The notes under the pieces were generated by a model that saw only the letters and a list, made by a program, of their open reading frames with translations, was not told the DNA's origin and searched no databases. Positions 38,231-46,534 of a DNA stretch of 64,000 nt are shown piece after piece. The translations under genes and the position numbers were made by a program. Within the stretch, counting starts at the first letter, position 1; every line of letters begins with the position of its first letter. Where the stretch lies: the NCBI GenBank assembly GCA_012518115.1, contig JAAYTD010000043.1:40123-104122 (forward strand). The letters run 5' to 3'. This DNA is from Ignavibacteria bacterium. GTDB taxonomy: Bacteria; Bacteroidota; Ignavibacteria; Kapaibacteriales; UBA2268.

Positions 38231-38274
38231 CAAAGTTATAACACAAAGTTAATATTTTTTTTTGAAAAAACATA
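38231..38274 (-). promoter_or_regulatory. Candidate promoter for the tldD-tamB run
   Basis: On the minus strand TAACTTTG (plus 38244-38251) matches TAnnTTTG and TATG (3/4 match to TTTG) lies exactly 19 bases upstream (38271-38274). A second TAACTTTG follows at 38231-38238. The preferred tldD ATG is 34 bases below the first box. Confidence 0.5.
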
Positions 38275-38289
38275 GTATTATTACATTTT

Positions 38290-38706
38290 TTATTCGCCAA
38301 TAATTTTAATTAGAACTCTTTTTTCACGCTTACCGTCAAATTCTCCATAAAAAATTTGCTCCCAAGTACCAAAATCAAGTTTGCCTTCCGTTATAGCACA
38401 AACAACTTCGCGACCCATAATAGTACGCTTTAAATGTGCATCAGCATTATCTTCATATCCATTGTGCCGATACTGTTCATAAGGTTTTTCGGGAGCTAAA
38501 CGCTCTAAAAACTGCTCAAAATCATAATGCAAACCACTTTCATCATCGTTTATAAAAACACTAGCTGTAATGTTCATCGCATTTACGAGAACTAAACCTT
38601 CCTGAATACCGCTATCAATAATAGCTTTGCTTACCTCCGGAGTAATATTGACAAAAGCACGACGCGAAGGCAAATTGAACTTTAAAACTTTTCTGTACGT
38701 TTTCAT
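38290..38706 (-). CDS. yjbQ: YjbQ-family protein (UPF0047)
   Basis: 138 residues. Signatures of the family: [56 protein letters not shown], then [18 protein letters not shown]. The conserved His, Glu and Trp-Gln segment suits the UPF0047 fold. Some members have thiamine-phosphate synthase activity in vitro, but the true role is unsettled. It lies just upstream of the tldD promoter and probably has its own. Confidence 0.92.
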   Translation of the reverse strand: MKTYRKVLKFNLPSRRAFVNITPEVSKAIIDSGIQEGLVLVNAMNITASVFINDDESGLHYDFEQFLERLAPEKPYEQYRHNGYEDNADAHLKRTIMGREVVCAITEGKLDFGTWEQIFYGEFDGKREKRVLIKIIGE

Positions 38707-38842
38707 ATTTTTATTTTAAATTAAAAGTTAATTAAATACATAAAATTTACAAAATTTATGCCACTCTTTTTAACTATGAATATATGCTAATAATATGAAA
38801 AAATTGTATATTTGTATAAAAAAATTATAAAATTATTACTTT

Positions 38843-39877
38843 ATGAGAATTATTAAGATATTTTGTTTGATATTTCTACTTTTATATTCTTTTTCACTAA
38901 TATCCAAAGAAAAAGAATATGAGTATTGGGGCGATAGCTATTTTGAAGGCAAAACTGATACTCTCAATAGCATAGATCTTGATTCTATTCTCACAGACTA
39001 TGACAAAAATTTCTCTATATTTAACATCTCAGCTGGCTTTTTTCCTAAGCCATATTTAGACTTTGCAATAAATTTTTCAGAAAGCGACAATTTAGCTGAT
39101 TATAATGTAGGAAATATAGCTCTAACAAACGAGATCTCTTACCTTAGCAATATTTTTTCTACAAAACCACCTGCAAAAAATTTCAATAACAAAATAGAAG
39201 AAAAAGGAAAATTTTCTGATGAAAATAAATATAAATGGTATCAGAATCCACCAAACGCTACTTACTTTTTAAACTTAACATTTGAAAAATCTTTTCCCGA
39301 GCTCCATACAATTTTAATCGGTAGCATTGGTTTTCGCAAAGATATATTAAAACTTTACTCACCTATTTATAAAAATTACTTTTCTCAATATGATGGTAGT
39401 AAAAAGCAGTTTGAAGAATGCAATGTATTAGAGATTGAAGACAAAAGTGCTGTTGCTTCTATATCTATGCGCCATCCTATATATGGCTTTTCGTTTGGCA
39501 ATGGCACTTTTTCCAGTTTTTATTACCTATCTTACGGAATATTATGTAGCTATTCTTTACACAACAATTTATATTCTTATAATTATATCATATCTTCTGC
39601 AGAAGATGTACGATATAGCAATGGCGAAATCAAAGAATCGGTTCCTTACAAACCATTTTTGCCAACAATTGAAAAACTACGTTATGGCTGTATTGTTAGT
39701 TTAGGTTGGACAACCACGTTAGATAATGTAAGTATAGGATATGAATTAAAGTATTCTTATGCGTTGAACTCTTTTTTCAAAGAAGAAAACATTAGACGAA
39801 GCAGTTTAAGTTTTTCAACTTATATAAACCTTACTGTGTTATTAAGGTTTTTTGAATTATTTATATTAAAAACATAA
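38843..39877 (+). CDS. Secreted protein of unknown function, outer-membrane-like
   Basis: 344 residues. Signal peptide MRIIKIFCLIFLLLYSFSLI is followed by a charged linker. The rest alternates polar and aromatic residues in short strands (FNISAGFFPKPYLDFAINF, then YFLNLTFEKSFPELH, SISMRHPIYGFSFGNGTF, VSIGYELKYSYALN). This suits a barrel or jelly-roll at the outer membrane. I recognise no family. The TATATTTG box at 38807-38814 matches TAnnTTTG 28 bases before the ATG but has no TTTG at the right distance. The gene stands alone and converges with the cyclophilin gene. Confidence 0.65.
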   Translation: MRIIKIFCLIFLLLYSFSLISKEKEYEYWGDSYFEGKTDTLNSIDLDSILTDYDKNFSIFNISAGFFPKPYLDFAINFSESDNLADYNVGNIALTNEISYLSNIFSTKPPAKNFNNKIEEKGKFSDENKYKWYQNPPNATYFLNLTFEKSFPELHTILIGSIGFRKDILKLYSPIYKNYFSQYDGSKKQFEECNVLEIEDKSAVASISMRHPIYGFSFGNGTFSSFYYLSYGILCSYSLHNNLYSYNYIISSAEDVRYSNGEIKESVPYKPFLPTIEKLRYGCIVSLGWTTTLDNVSIGYELKYSYALNSFFKEENIRRSSLSFSTYINLTVLLRFFELFILKT

Positions 39878-39912
39878 AAAAAAAGTCCGAGCATTTATAT
39901 TTTTGCTCGGAC
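39878..39912 (-). terminator. Intrinsic terminator of the cyclophilin gene
   Basis: GTCCGAGCA at 39885-39893 pairs with TGCTCGGAC at 39904-39912. On the minus strand the stem is followed by nine T residues, so it terminates the gene ending at 39945. It may also act weakly on the plus-strand gene. Confidence 0.85.
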
Positions 39913-39944
39913 AATAAATTATGAAAAGAATATGTGAAAAGAAA

Positions 39945-40550
39945 CTATTTTTTCTTAACTATTTTCATAGTTATTGTTTCTTTTGGAGCGTCCATTGGAC
40001 CGCACGGAGTATTAGCTATTGAATCTACAACTTCCATTCCCTCAAGAACTTGTCCGTATATTGAGTATTGTTTATCAAGATGCGGTGCGTCAGCATGCAT
40101 AATAAAAAACTGTGAAGTTGCACTATTTACATCGCCACCTTTTCTAGCTGCCGATAGTATTCCGCGTTTATGCTTCAAATCGCTAAACTCAGCATCAACA
40201 GTTTTTTGATCAGGATGTCCTAACCCCCAAGTTGATCTATTATTTGGACTTGTTTTAGTATTAGGGTCGCCACCTTGAATCATAAATCCCTTTATTACTC
40301 TGTGAAAAGCAGTTCCATCATAAAAACCACTTGTAACTAAGCTATCAAAATTTGCTGAATGCTTAGGAGCAACATCAGGAAAAGTTTCTAAAATAATCTT
40401 ACCCAACTCTTTACCTGACTGCATAACTGTTAATACATACTTTGGTCTATCCATTTTTTTCCCTTCATTTCCACTCTTTTTTCTATCTGCACTACATGAG
40501 GAGATAAGAGAAAAGAATAAAATTAAAATTGTTATAAATCTCATTCTCAT
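39945..40550 (-). CDS. Cyclophilin-type peptidyl-prolyl isomerase, lipoprotein
   Basis: 201 residues. A lipoprotein signal ends in ISSC with Cys19. The cyclophilin domain follows with ILETFPDVAPKHSANFDSLV, GFYDGTAFHRVIKGFMIQGG (catalytic Arg and Phe), GILSAARKGGDVNSATSQFF and PHLDKQYSIYGQVLEGMEVV. The isomerase accelerates prolyl cis-trans folding steps, here presumably at the periplasmic face. It has its own terminator. Confidence 0.93.
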   Translation of the reverse strand: MRMRFITILILFFSLISSCSADRKKSGNEGKKMDRPKYVLTVMQSGKELGKIILETFPDVAPKHSANFDSLVTSGFYDGTAFHRVIKGFMIQGGDPNTKTSPNNRSTWGLGHPDQKTVDAEFSDLKHKRGILSAARKGGDVNSATSQFFIMHADAPHLDKQYSIYGQVLEGMEVVDSIANTPCGPMDAPKETITMKIVKKK

Positions 40551-40607
40551 TTTAATAAAATAACTTTAATTTTACAAAAACATTATTTAATTTTTAGCGA
40601 CTAATGC

Positions 40608-41125
40608 TTAATTTGAAACAACTCTTGGTATATATAAAATACCACTACGTATCACCCATTTTTTATCAACAGGATCTTTTTAAGTGTCCTTTGGATAATC
40701 ACAAATAAATCTTCTGATACTCCTTCTTTCGAAACTACTTTTAGCGGAACACCAAAAATAATGTTAGCAAGTGTGGCATAATCATCAAGTTCTACATAAA
40801 TATCTTGAATCTCGCCATATTCCATAACAGTATAGTTTTCCCATTGGTTTTTAATAGTTTCTTTAAAGGCAGCCATATCTTTCGACATTTCACCTTTATC
40901 ACTACCAAAGAAAGTAACTTCTTTGTCAAGCGTTTGAACCATACCAGCCCAATTTCTGTCATTATTAGCTTTGTTATAAGCTTTAATAACGTCAGTAATC
41001 ATCTCAACTTCCTTCTTTCTTTGCTCATCTGTAAGCAAATCGTGCTCACCGCCAGAGCCGTCGCCACCGCAACTTGTTAGGAATAATGGAAAAAGCAATG
41101 CTAAAATAATTAATTTAATTTTCAT
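40608..41125 (-). pseudogene. NTF2-like (SnoaL/DUF4440-type) lipoprotein, frameshifted
   Basis: The open frame (40652-41125, 157 residues) starts with a lipoprotein signal (LFLTSC, Cys19) and an NTF2-like fold: VIKAYNKANNDRNWAGMVQT, then YGEIQDIYVELDDYATLANI. At the poly-A tract (T5 on the plus strand, 40677-40681) the frame changes and ends in a non-family tail, ILLIKNG. Read in the next frame from there, the sequence gives DPVDKKWVIRSGILYIPRVV, a typical NTF2-like C-terminus, with a stop at 40608. One missing A therefore explains the break. It could be a true mutation, a slippage-corrected gene or a sequencing error in a homopolymer. Confidence 0.75.
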
Positions 41126-41200
41126 TTGGAACCTCTAAATTTTTTGTTGAAAATATATTGATTTTATAATTGTAATATTATTTTCGAAACTATAAAATAA

Positions 41201-41489
41201 TTAATTTTTCAAGATGTTGAAATTATCTGTTAAAATTGTTTCTTTTTTTCTAAAAATTGCAATCAATATAGCTAAACCTATAGCTGCTTCGGCAGCTATT
41301 ACTGCCATAACAAATAAAACAAGAGCTTGTCCTGAAACATTATCTAAAGCAACAGCACACCTACTGTACCTTAGCAAACAAAAGAGCAGATAAAATTAAA
41401 TCATATTCTGGTTTTAGTAGTATCGTCAATAACGTACTGACTACCGCAAATGTCAATAAAATATGACACAAAATATAGTTTAATTCCAT
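41201..41489 (-). pseudogene. nuoK: Remnant of nuoK (NADH:quinone oxidoreductase membrane subunit)
   Basis: The ATG at 41489 opens a frame of 42 codons: MELNYILCHILLTFAVV (perhaps of nuoJ origin), then YDLILSALLFA, the NuoK start. A frameshift then leads to GTVGVLLL in a second frame, closed by a stop. After about 35 missing codons a third piece reads DNVSGQALVLFVMAVIAAEA, AIGLAILIAIFRKKETI and FNILKN, the conserved NuoK C-terminus, ending at 41201. At least two lesions, so the gene is dead. No other nuo gene is present within 20 kb on either side inside this window. Confidence 0.8.
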
Positions 41490-41670
41490 TTTAATTAATT
41501 ATTGTATAAAAATACATTTAAATTTATGAAATATTTAGCAAAATACCAAACTTTTTCTTGTGTTAATTCAATATTTTTTTGTTTAATATAAAAATATGAA
41601 TATAAATTAATAATTTTTTCGTATTTTAATAAAAATTTATATAAGGTAAAAAGAAAATTACAAATTAAAT

Positions 41671-42273
41671 ATGAAATTTATCAATATTATTTTTATTTTA
41701 TCCTGCTTAATTCTATTACCTATAGAACTAAAAGCACAAGAATATCAAACGATTTCACAACAAGAAATACATCAAAAAATAAACGAACTAAAACAAAGTA
41801 ATTTCAAAGATACTCTGCTTTTCTCGCTTATTGGTTTTTTTCGCACAGAAAAAATCCGTTTTTCTAATATAACAGAAAATACAATTTATGTTGATGAAAA
41901 AGGCATCTATTATCAACTAAATCTAGATGATGATTTCGGAAATACTACAATAAGTTGTACCTTTTTTAAACCACATATTCACCTTGTTCCGCCCGATACT
42001 ATCGACAAAACTATTCAAGTTCTCTCCATTATGAATGAACATATATGTTGTTGTAAAGCAATAGTAGGCTATCCTATAATACAAAAAATAGGTAAAAAAT
42101 TTATATGTGGAAATGAAGTAAAATCTGAGGAAGAAGCAGAAAATTACTCTATAGATTGCTCTAATTTCCAAGGTATGGAAGAACTTATAAATAAATATTT
42201 TAATAAAGGATTAGAGTGGCAAAACCGAATTAAAACAAAAAAAGAATTGCAAATTTTAGAACTTACAGAATAA
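41671..42273 (+). CDS. Small secreted Cys-rich protein of unknown function
   Basis: 200 residues. Signal peptide about 1-22 (FIILSCLILLPIELKAQ-like, cleavage at KAQ-EY). The mature part has no domain I recognise. Cysteines cluster in NEHICCCKAIVGYP (three in a row), with others at TISC, KFICG and SIDCSN. This could indicate disulfides or metal binding. The C-terminus is helical and charged. The 179-base gap before it holds nothing I can name. It is transcribed alone and ends 223 bases before the next gene; that gap is AT-rich with no visible element. Confidence 0.6.
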   Translation: MKFINIIFILSCLILLPIELKAQEYQTISQQEIHQKINELKQSNFKDTLLFSLIGFFRTEKIRFSNITENTIYVDEKGIYYQLNLDDDFGNTTISCTFFKPHIHLVPPDTIDKTIQVLSIMNEHICCCKAIVGYPIIQKIGKKFICGNEVKSEEEAENYSIDCSNFQGMEELINKYFNKGLEWQNRIKTKKELQILELTE

Positions 42274-42496
42274 ATAATAAAACAATAAAAGAAGACATAA
42301 TAAACACAAATTAGATTGTGTTATTAAAACATCAAAAATTAACAAAAATATTCTAAAAAGATAACTATAATACTAAAGAATTAATTGTTTGTAAAAAAAT
42401 TGGTATAGAAAATGCTAATAAAACTAATGTTAATTATAAAAACATGTGTTTTAACGATTAATTTGTTAATTATTTTAGTAAAAAATCTTAGAAATT

Positions 42497-45400
42497 ATGA
42501 TTAAGTTATTAAAACTAAAAGAGATATCCTATATTTTAAAAATACTCGTTGCTATATTGTTTGTATTTTTCTTAAATACAAGCACTTATCTATTTGCACA
42601 AGTTCCTGCAAATCCTGCTAGTTGGCATTTCCCTGATGGCAACAAAGAGGCGACAAAATATGTTCCTTTTAGATCAAAAGAGCAACAACTTGATTCTTTT
42701 AAAATAAAATGGAGCTCTAATTATATTTTTGGTGATGTTCAGCCACTTATTGGTAATATTATACACAACAACAGAATTATTGATGATCCTGAAGCGTTTC
42801 CATTTTCACCAAACGAAATAGCAGCGGTTATTGGCGATAATTTGATAATATTAAATGGCGCTGGTAAAGTTTTAGCTAATTATGAACTTGTAGATAACAA
42901 TAGAAATGGCATCGGTATTCTTGGCGTTTCTGCTTTGTTGGATACTAATTCTAATTCATTTACTCCATATAATTCTGCGCGTACTTTGGTTCTCGGTTTT
43001 GAAACTATTGAATCTAAGCGTCCCGATAGCTTAGCTGTAGCTTATCTTGGTGGTTGGAATCATACTAGCACTAACGAAGGAAATTTCGGTATTTTACGCC
43101 GTATAGCACTTAATTTAAAATCCGATTATTTACCTAATGTATCGGCATCTTTAAAACCTATTTATGCAAGAAAAAGAATTGCAAATGAATATAATAACAA
43201 TCCGGGATATGCAATTTACGCAACAGTAAATATGTCTAAGCCTACTATTTCTAATTCAAATACTTCAGGACGAGCATTTTATCGTGGCTTAGCTACATTT
43301 AATTTGCATGATGCTAATATAGGTTATCCATTGCCTGACGAAAGTGATGAATATTACAATCGTATGCATATCGGTCCGCAAGTTTCATTTGCTCAACCGT
43401 CTATATCAAATTTCCAAGATACAGATAACGCTATACTTTTGCCTTGTCTGCCAACAGCAACTTCAAATAATGAAATTGTTGAAAACACATTTCCAAATGA
43501 AGCTTATATCTTATGTTACGATATAACAGACGAAGCAAATAGCGAAAAATTTATTTATTCTTTAACTGAAGAAGTTGATACAAGACCAAGAATTAGAAAT
43601 TACTATCTTGAGCTAAATGATGCTGGTGCTGAAGAAGAAGGCGTGCAAGAATACTTTTTGATGACAACAGAATACAATGGTATAGAAGGCGCAGAAGGTT
43701 CTCGCGGTCGTCCGGGTTTGTTTTTATATAGTAGTGACGGCACACAACTTTATGATTTAGATGATATAGATAGATCGGCACATCCATTCTTTGGAACTAA
43801 GGACCACTATTGGTCTGTTGCAACTGGAAATGTGGACGGCAGATCATCTAACGAATGGCTTCCTTGTTATCCTAATAATCCGGGCAACGAAATTATAGTA
43901 ACGCAATCTACTCGCGATTTTGCTTATCCCGCTAGTAAACTTATGGTATTAAGATATAGAACAGGTATCCCTGTTCCTAAAGCTTCACCTCCGGGCGAAA
44001 ATTTACGTCATTTAGACACAATTTGCACAGGAACTATAAAAGGCTGGGTTGCTGCGGTAAATGATCTCGATGGAAAAGACGGAAAAGACGAAATAGTTAT
44101 CGTAGGTGGAACAGATTTAAAAGTGTTACGAATGAGGGATTACACAAGTGTAGAGTTTCGTTCGGGAAATCATTTTGATACAGTATTTACCTATACATTC
44201 CCAAATCAAACTATTACCGCAACAGCTATATCTGATGTAGATGGCGACGGATTAAACGATATTATCGTTACAACTAACGAAGGTTTATACGTGTTAGGCA
44301 CCCCTTTAACTCGCACAATAGCTATTAAAGAACTAAAAGAAACTAATCCTGACGGTTACCAAATAGATTATTGCTTTGGAGATACATTAAATATAACATG
44401 GACGAACATCATTGAAGGAAACAACTCTGTAGATATCTACTTAAAGCTTTATAAAGACGGCAAAGTTATGTCGCCTGATTCATTGATAATTTTAGAAAAA
44501 GACTATCCGAACTCTAATGATACAATGACTTACAGAATTGTTATTGATACAAATTTTGCAGGACTTGAAGGACAAATTATTGTGAGAAGTACTTTAAATC
44601 CTTATAAAAATGCAGATACAACGGCTTACTTAAAATTTAATAGACCTCAAATCAACTTTAATTCAGGTGATTTCAACGTAATTTACAGTGGGGAAAATAT
44701 TAATGTTCAAGGAAATGCGATATGTGCTGATTCGGTAGGATTACTTTATAGCTTTGACGGAATAGAATGGACAGAAATTGGGAAAACTCATATTGACTCT
44801 TTAACCGGAAGATTTGAACTAATTACACAAATGCCATGTTTAGCACAACTTTTTAGCTGTGATATATTAAAAGGAGATACAACAATTTTAGGAAAAATTA
44901 TATATAAGAAAAATCTATTGGTAGATTCAAGTGATGTATTTCCTATGACAATAAAACCGGCAAGATTACCGATTATTATTGAGCCTTGCCAAACAGTATG
45001 TCCTTCGCGAACAATTACATGGAAAATTCCTGAAGGACAAGATTCATTATCAAATTTAATAGTATTATTATCTGAAGATTTAGGTGAAAGCTTTATACAA
45101 GTCGGTTCAGTACCCATTACAAACGAAAAATATATTTGGAATGTACCGACAAATATGAAAGATACTATTCTTTTACGTTTTTGTGGAACAGAAACTTGTT
45201 TAAGAACAGATACATTGATTTGGAATTATAAACCACATTATATCAAAACAGTAGCTCCTAATCCTATGAAAGTTCCGCAAGAAGTTGAAATTGTATATGT
45301 AATCAATGAAGATGTTAAAGTAAAAATGCATATAATAAACCAAGCAAATAAGATAGTCAGAGTACTAGTGAATAATGAAGAGAGAAAAGCAGGTTTTGCA

Positions 45401-45523
45401 TATTGTGAAAGATGGAACGGAAGATTAAACGATCAAACAATTGTTGCTAACGGTATGTATTACGTATACTTAGAATTATCTAATGGTGCTACTGAAGTTT
45501 ATCCGATATTTGTAAGAAACTAA
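42497..45523 (+). CDS. Secreted FG-GAP-repeat protein with FlgD-like/T9SS C-terminal domain
   Basis: 1008 residues. Signal peptide near 17-35 with cleavage at LFAQ. FG-GAP/VCBS-type calcium loops occur (AVNDLDGKDGKDEIVIVGG near 515 and ISDVDGDGLNDIIVTTNEG near 580), typical of beta-propeller cell-surface proteins. The C-terminus is a FlgD-Ig-like sorting module: VAPNPMKVPQEVEIVYVI, NKIVRVLVNNEE, WNGRLNDQTIVANGMYYVYL and TEVYPIFVRN. It is therefore probably a T9SS substrate displayed at the cell surface. The response-regulator gene follows after 33 bases. Confidence 0.8.
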   Translation: MIKLLKLKEISYILKILVAILFVFFLNTSTYLFAQVPANPASWHFPDGNKEATKYVPFRSKEQQLDSFKIKWSSNYIFGDVQPLIGNIIHNNRIIDDPEAFPFSPNEIAAVIGDNLIILNGAGKVLANYELVDNNRNGIGILGVSALLDTNSNSFTPYNSARTLVLGFETIESKRPDSLAVAYLGGWNHTSTNEGNFGILRRIALNLKSDYLPNVSASLKPIYARKRIANEYNNNPGYAIYATVNMSKPTISNSNTSGRAFYRGLATFNLHDANIGYPLPDESDEYYNRMHIGPQVSFAQPSISNFQDTDNAILLPCLPTATSNNEIVENTFPNEAYILCYDITDEANSEKFIYSLTEEVDTRPRIRNYYLELNDAGAEEEGVQEYFLMTTEYNGIEGAEGSRGRPGLFLYSSDGTQLYDLDDIDRSAHPFFGTKDHYWSVATGNVDGRSSNEWLPCYPNNPGNEIIVTQSTRDFAYPASKLMVLRYRTGIPVPKASPPGENLRHLDTICTGTIKGWVAAVNDLDGKDGKDEIVIVGGTDLKVLRMRDYTSVEFRSGNHFDTVFTYTFPNQTITATAISDVDGDGLNDIIVTTNEGLYVLGTPLTRTIAIKELKETNPDGYQIDYCFGDTLNITWTNIIEGNNSVDIYLKLYKDGKVMSPDSLIILEKDYPNSNDTMTYRIVIDTNFAGLEGQIIVRSTLNPYKNADTTAYLKFNRPQINFNSGDFNVIYSGENINVQGNAICADSVGLLYSFDGIEWTEIGKTHIDSLTGRFELITQMPCLAQLFSCDILKGDTTILGKIIYKKNLLVDSSDVFPMTIKPARLPIIIEPCQTVCPSRTITWKIPEGQDSLSNLIVLLSEDLGESFIQVGSVPITNEKYIWNVPTNMKDTILLRFCGTETCLRTDTLIWNYKPHYIKTVAPNPMKVPQEVEIVYVINEDVKVKMHIINQANKIVRVLVNNEERKAGFAYCERWNGRLNDQTIVANGMYYVYLELSNGATEVYPIFVRN

Positions 45524-45556
45524 TTAGCTCTATGTATTAATTTGTCTAAGAAAAAA

Positions 45557-46285
45557 ATGAAATTACTAGTTATAGAAGATGATAAAAGAATTGCAAAATA
45601 TCTTAAACGTGGACTAGAAAAAGAAGGGTTTGAAGTAACAGAATGTTACGACGGCGCTGAAGGACTAAAACTCGCAACAAAAGGTCGCTACGATTTAATA
45701 ATAGTAGATGTTTTATTGCCAAACATGGACGGTTTTACAGTCATTACTAAAATTCGTGAAGCCGAAATACATATACCTATAATAACCTTAACTTCACAAA
45801 GCTCACTACAAGATAAAGTAACCGGATTGTCTGTCGGAGCAGATGATTACGTAACTAAGCCATTTACTTTTCAAGAACTAATAGCTAGAATAAACGCTCT
45901 ATTAAGACGAGCATCAGTTCATACGGCATCTAAACTGTTTTTAGGAAATATCACACTAAACACAGCTTCGCGCATAGCATATAAAAATAATAAAAAAATA
46001 ATCTTAACCAGAAAAGAATATCTACTACTTGAATATTTTATGAAAAACCCAGATAAAATATTAAGCAGACAAGATATTATTGATAATGTATGGAAAGCCC
46101 ATTCTTCTGGAAAATATGACATAGCTTCTAATATTATTGATGTATATGTAAAAAAAATAAGGACAAAAATAGAAGGTAATGATGAAAATCCAAACCCAAG
46201 CATAGAAAGTATAAGAGGAGTTGGATATAAATTAAAAGTACGAATTGAAGAAGAAGAAGACAAAGAAAATCAAGAAGAAGATTAA
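45557..46285 (+). CDS. OmpR-family response regulator, orphan
   Basis: 242 residues from the ATG at 45557; an in-frame TTG 15 bases upstream (MSKKK) is less likely. Receiver domain: MKLLVIEDDKRIA with the acidic pair, phospho-acceptor Asp51 in IVDVLLPNMDGF, Thr in ITLTSQ and Lys in DDYVTKPF. The C-terminal winged helix includes RKEYLLLEYFMKNPDKILS and DIASNIIDVYVKKIR, then RGVGYKL. No histidine kinase is adjacent. The tail is an acidic EEEDKENQEED. It is closed by a terminator at 46309. Confidence 0.95.
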   Translation: MKLLVIEDDKRIAKYLKRGLEKEGFEVTECYDGAEGLKLATKGRYDLIIVDVLLPNMDGFTVITKIREAEIHIPIITLTSQSSLQDKVTGLSVGADDYVTKPFTFQELIARINALLRRASVHTASKLFLGNITLNTASRIAYKNNKKIILTRKEYLLLEYFMKNPDKILSRQDIIDNVWKAHSSGKYDIASNIIDVYVKKIRTKIEGNDENPNPSIESIRGVGYKLKVRIEEEEDKENQEED

Positions 46286-46308
46286 GAGAATAAACAGAAT
46301 ATTTTTAC

Positions 46309-46346
46309 ACTGCTATAGTATCCATCTACATATAGCAGTTTTTTTT
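46309..46346 (+). terminator. Intrinsic terminator after the response regulator
   Basis: ACTGCTATA (46309-46317) pairs with TATAGCAGT (46331-46339) around a 13-base loop, followed by seven T residues. It lies 24 bases after the stop codon. Confidence 0.85.
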
Positions 46347-46534
46347 GCCTAAAACCAACAATTTATAATTCTAACTTTTTATTATTCTAAGTTTGTATAA
46401 TATAACTCTAACATATTATATATTTTAAAAAATCATTTGATAGTAATTTTTATATGAAAATTTCGTATTTTAGTAAGTTACACAAAAAGCATTTTTTAGA
46501 ACTCATTTATACTGATTTTTTATACTTATTATAT

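Noticed and set aside
45542..45556. TTG start for the response regulator (MSKKK extension)
   Set aside because: The receiver domain begins at the following ATG (MKLLVIEDD), the usual start of the family.
46454..46534. Upstream ATG adding 27 residues to the activase
   Set aside because: The extra Phe/Leu/Tyr-rich leader is not part of the family and the ATG at 46535 begins exactly at the conserved YRAGIDVGSTT strand.
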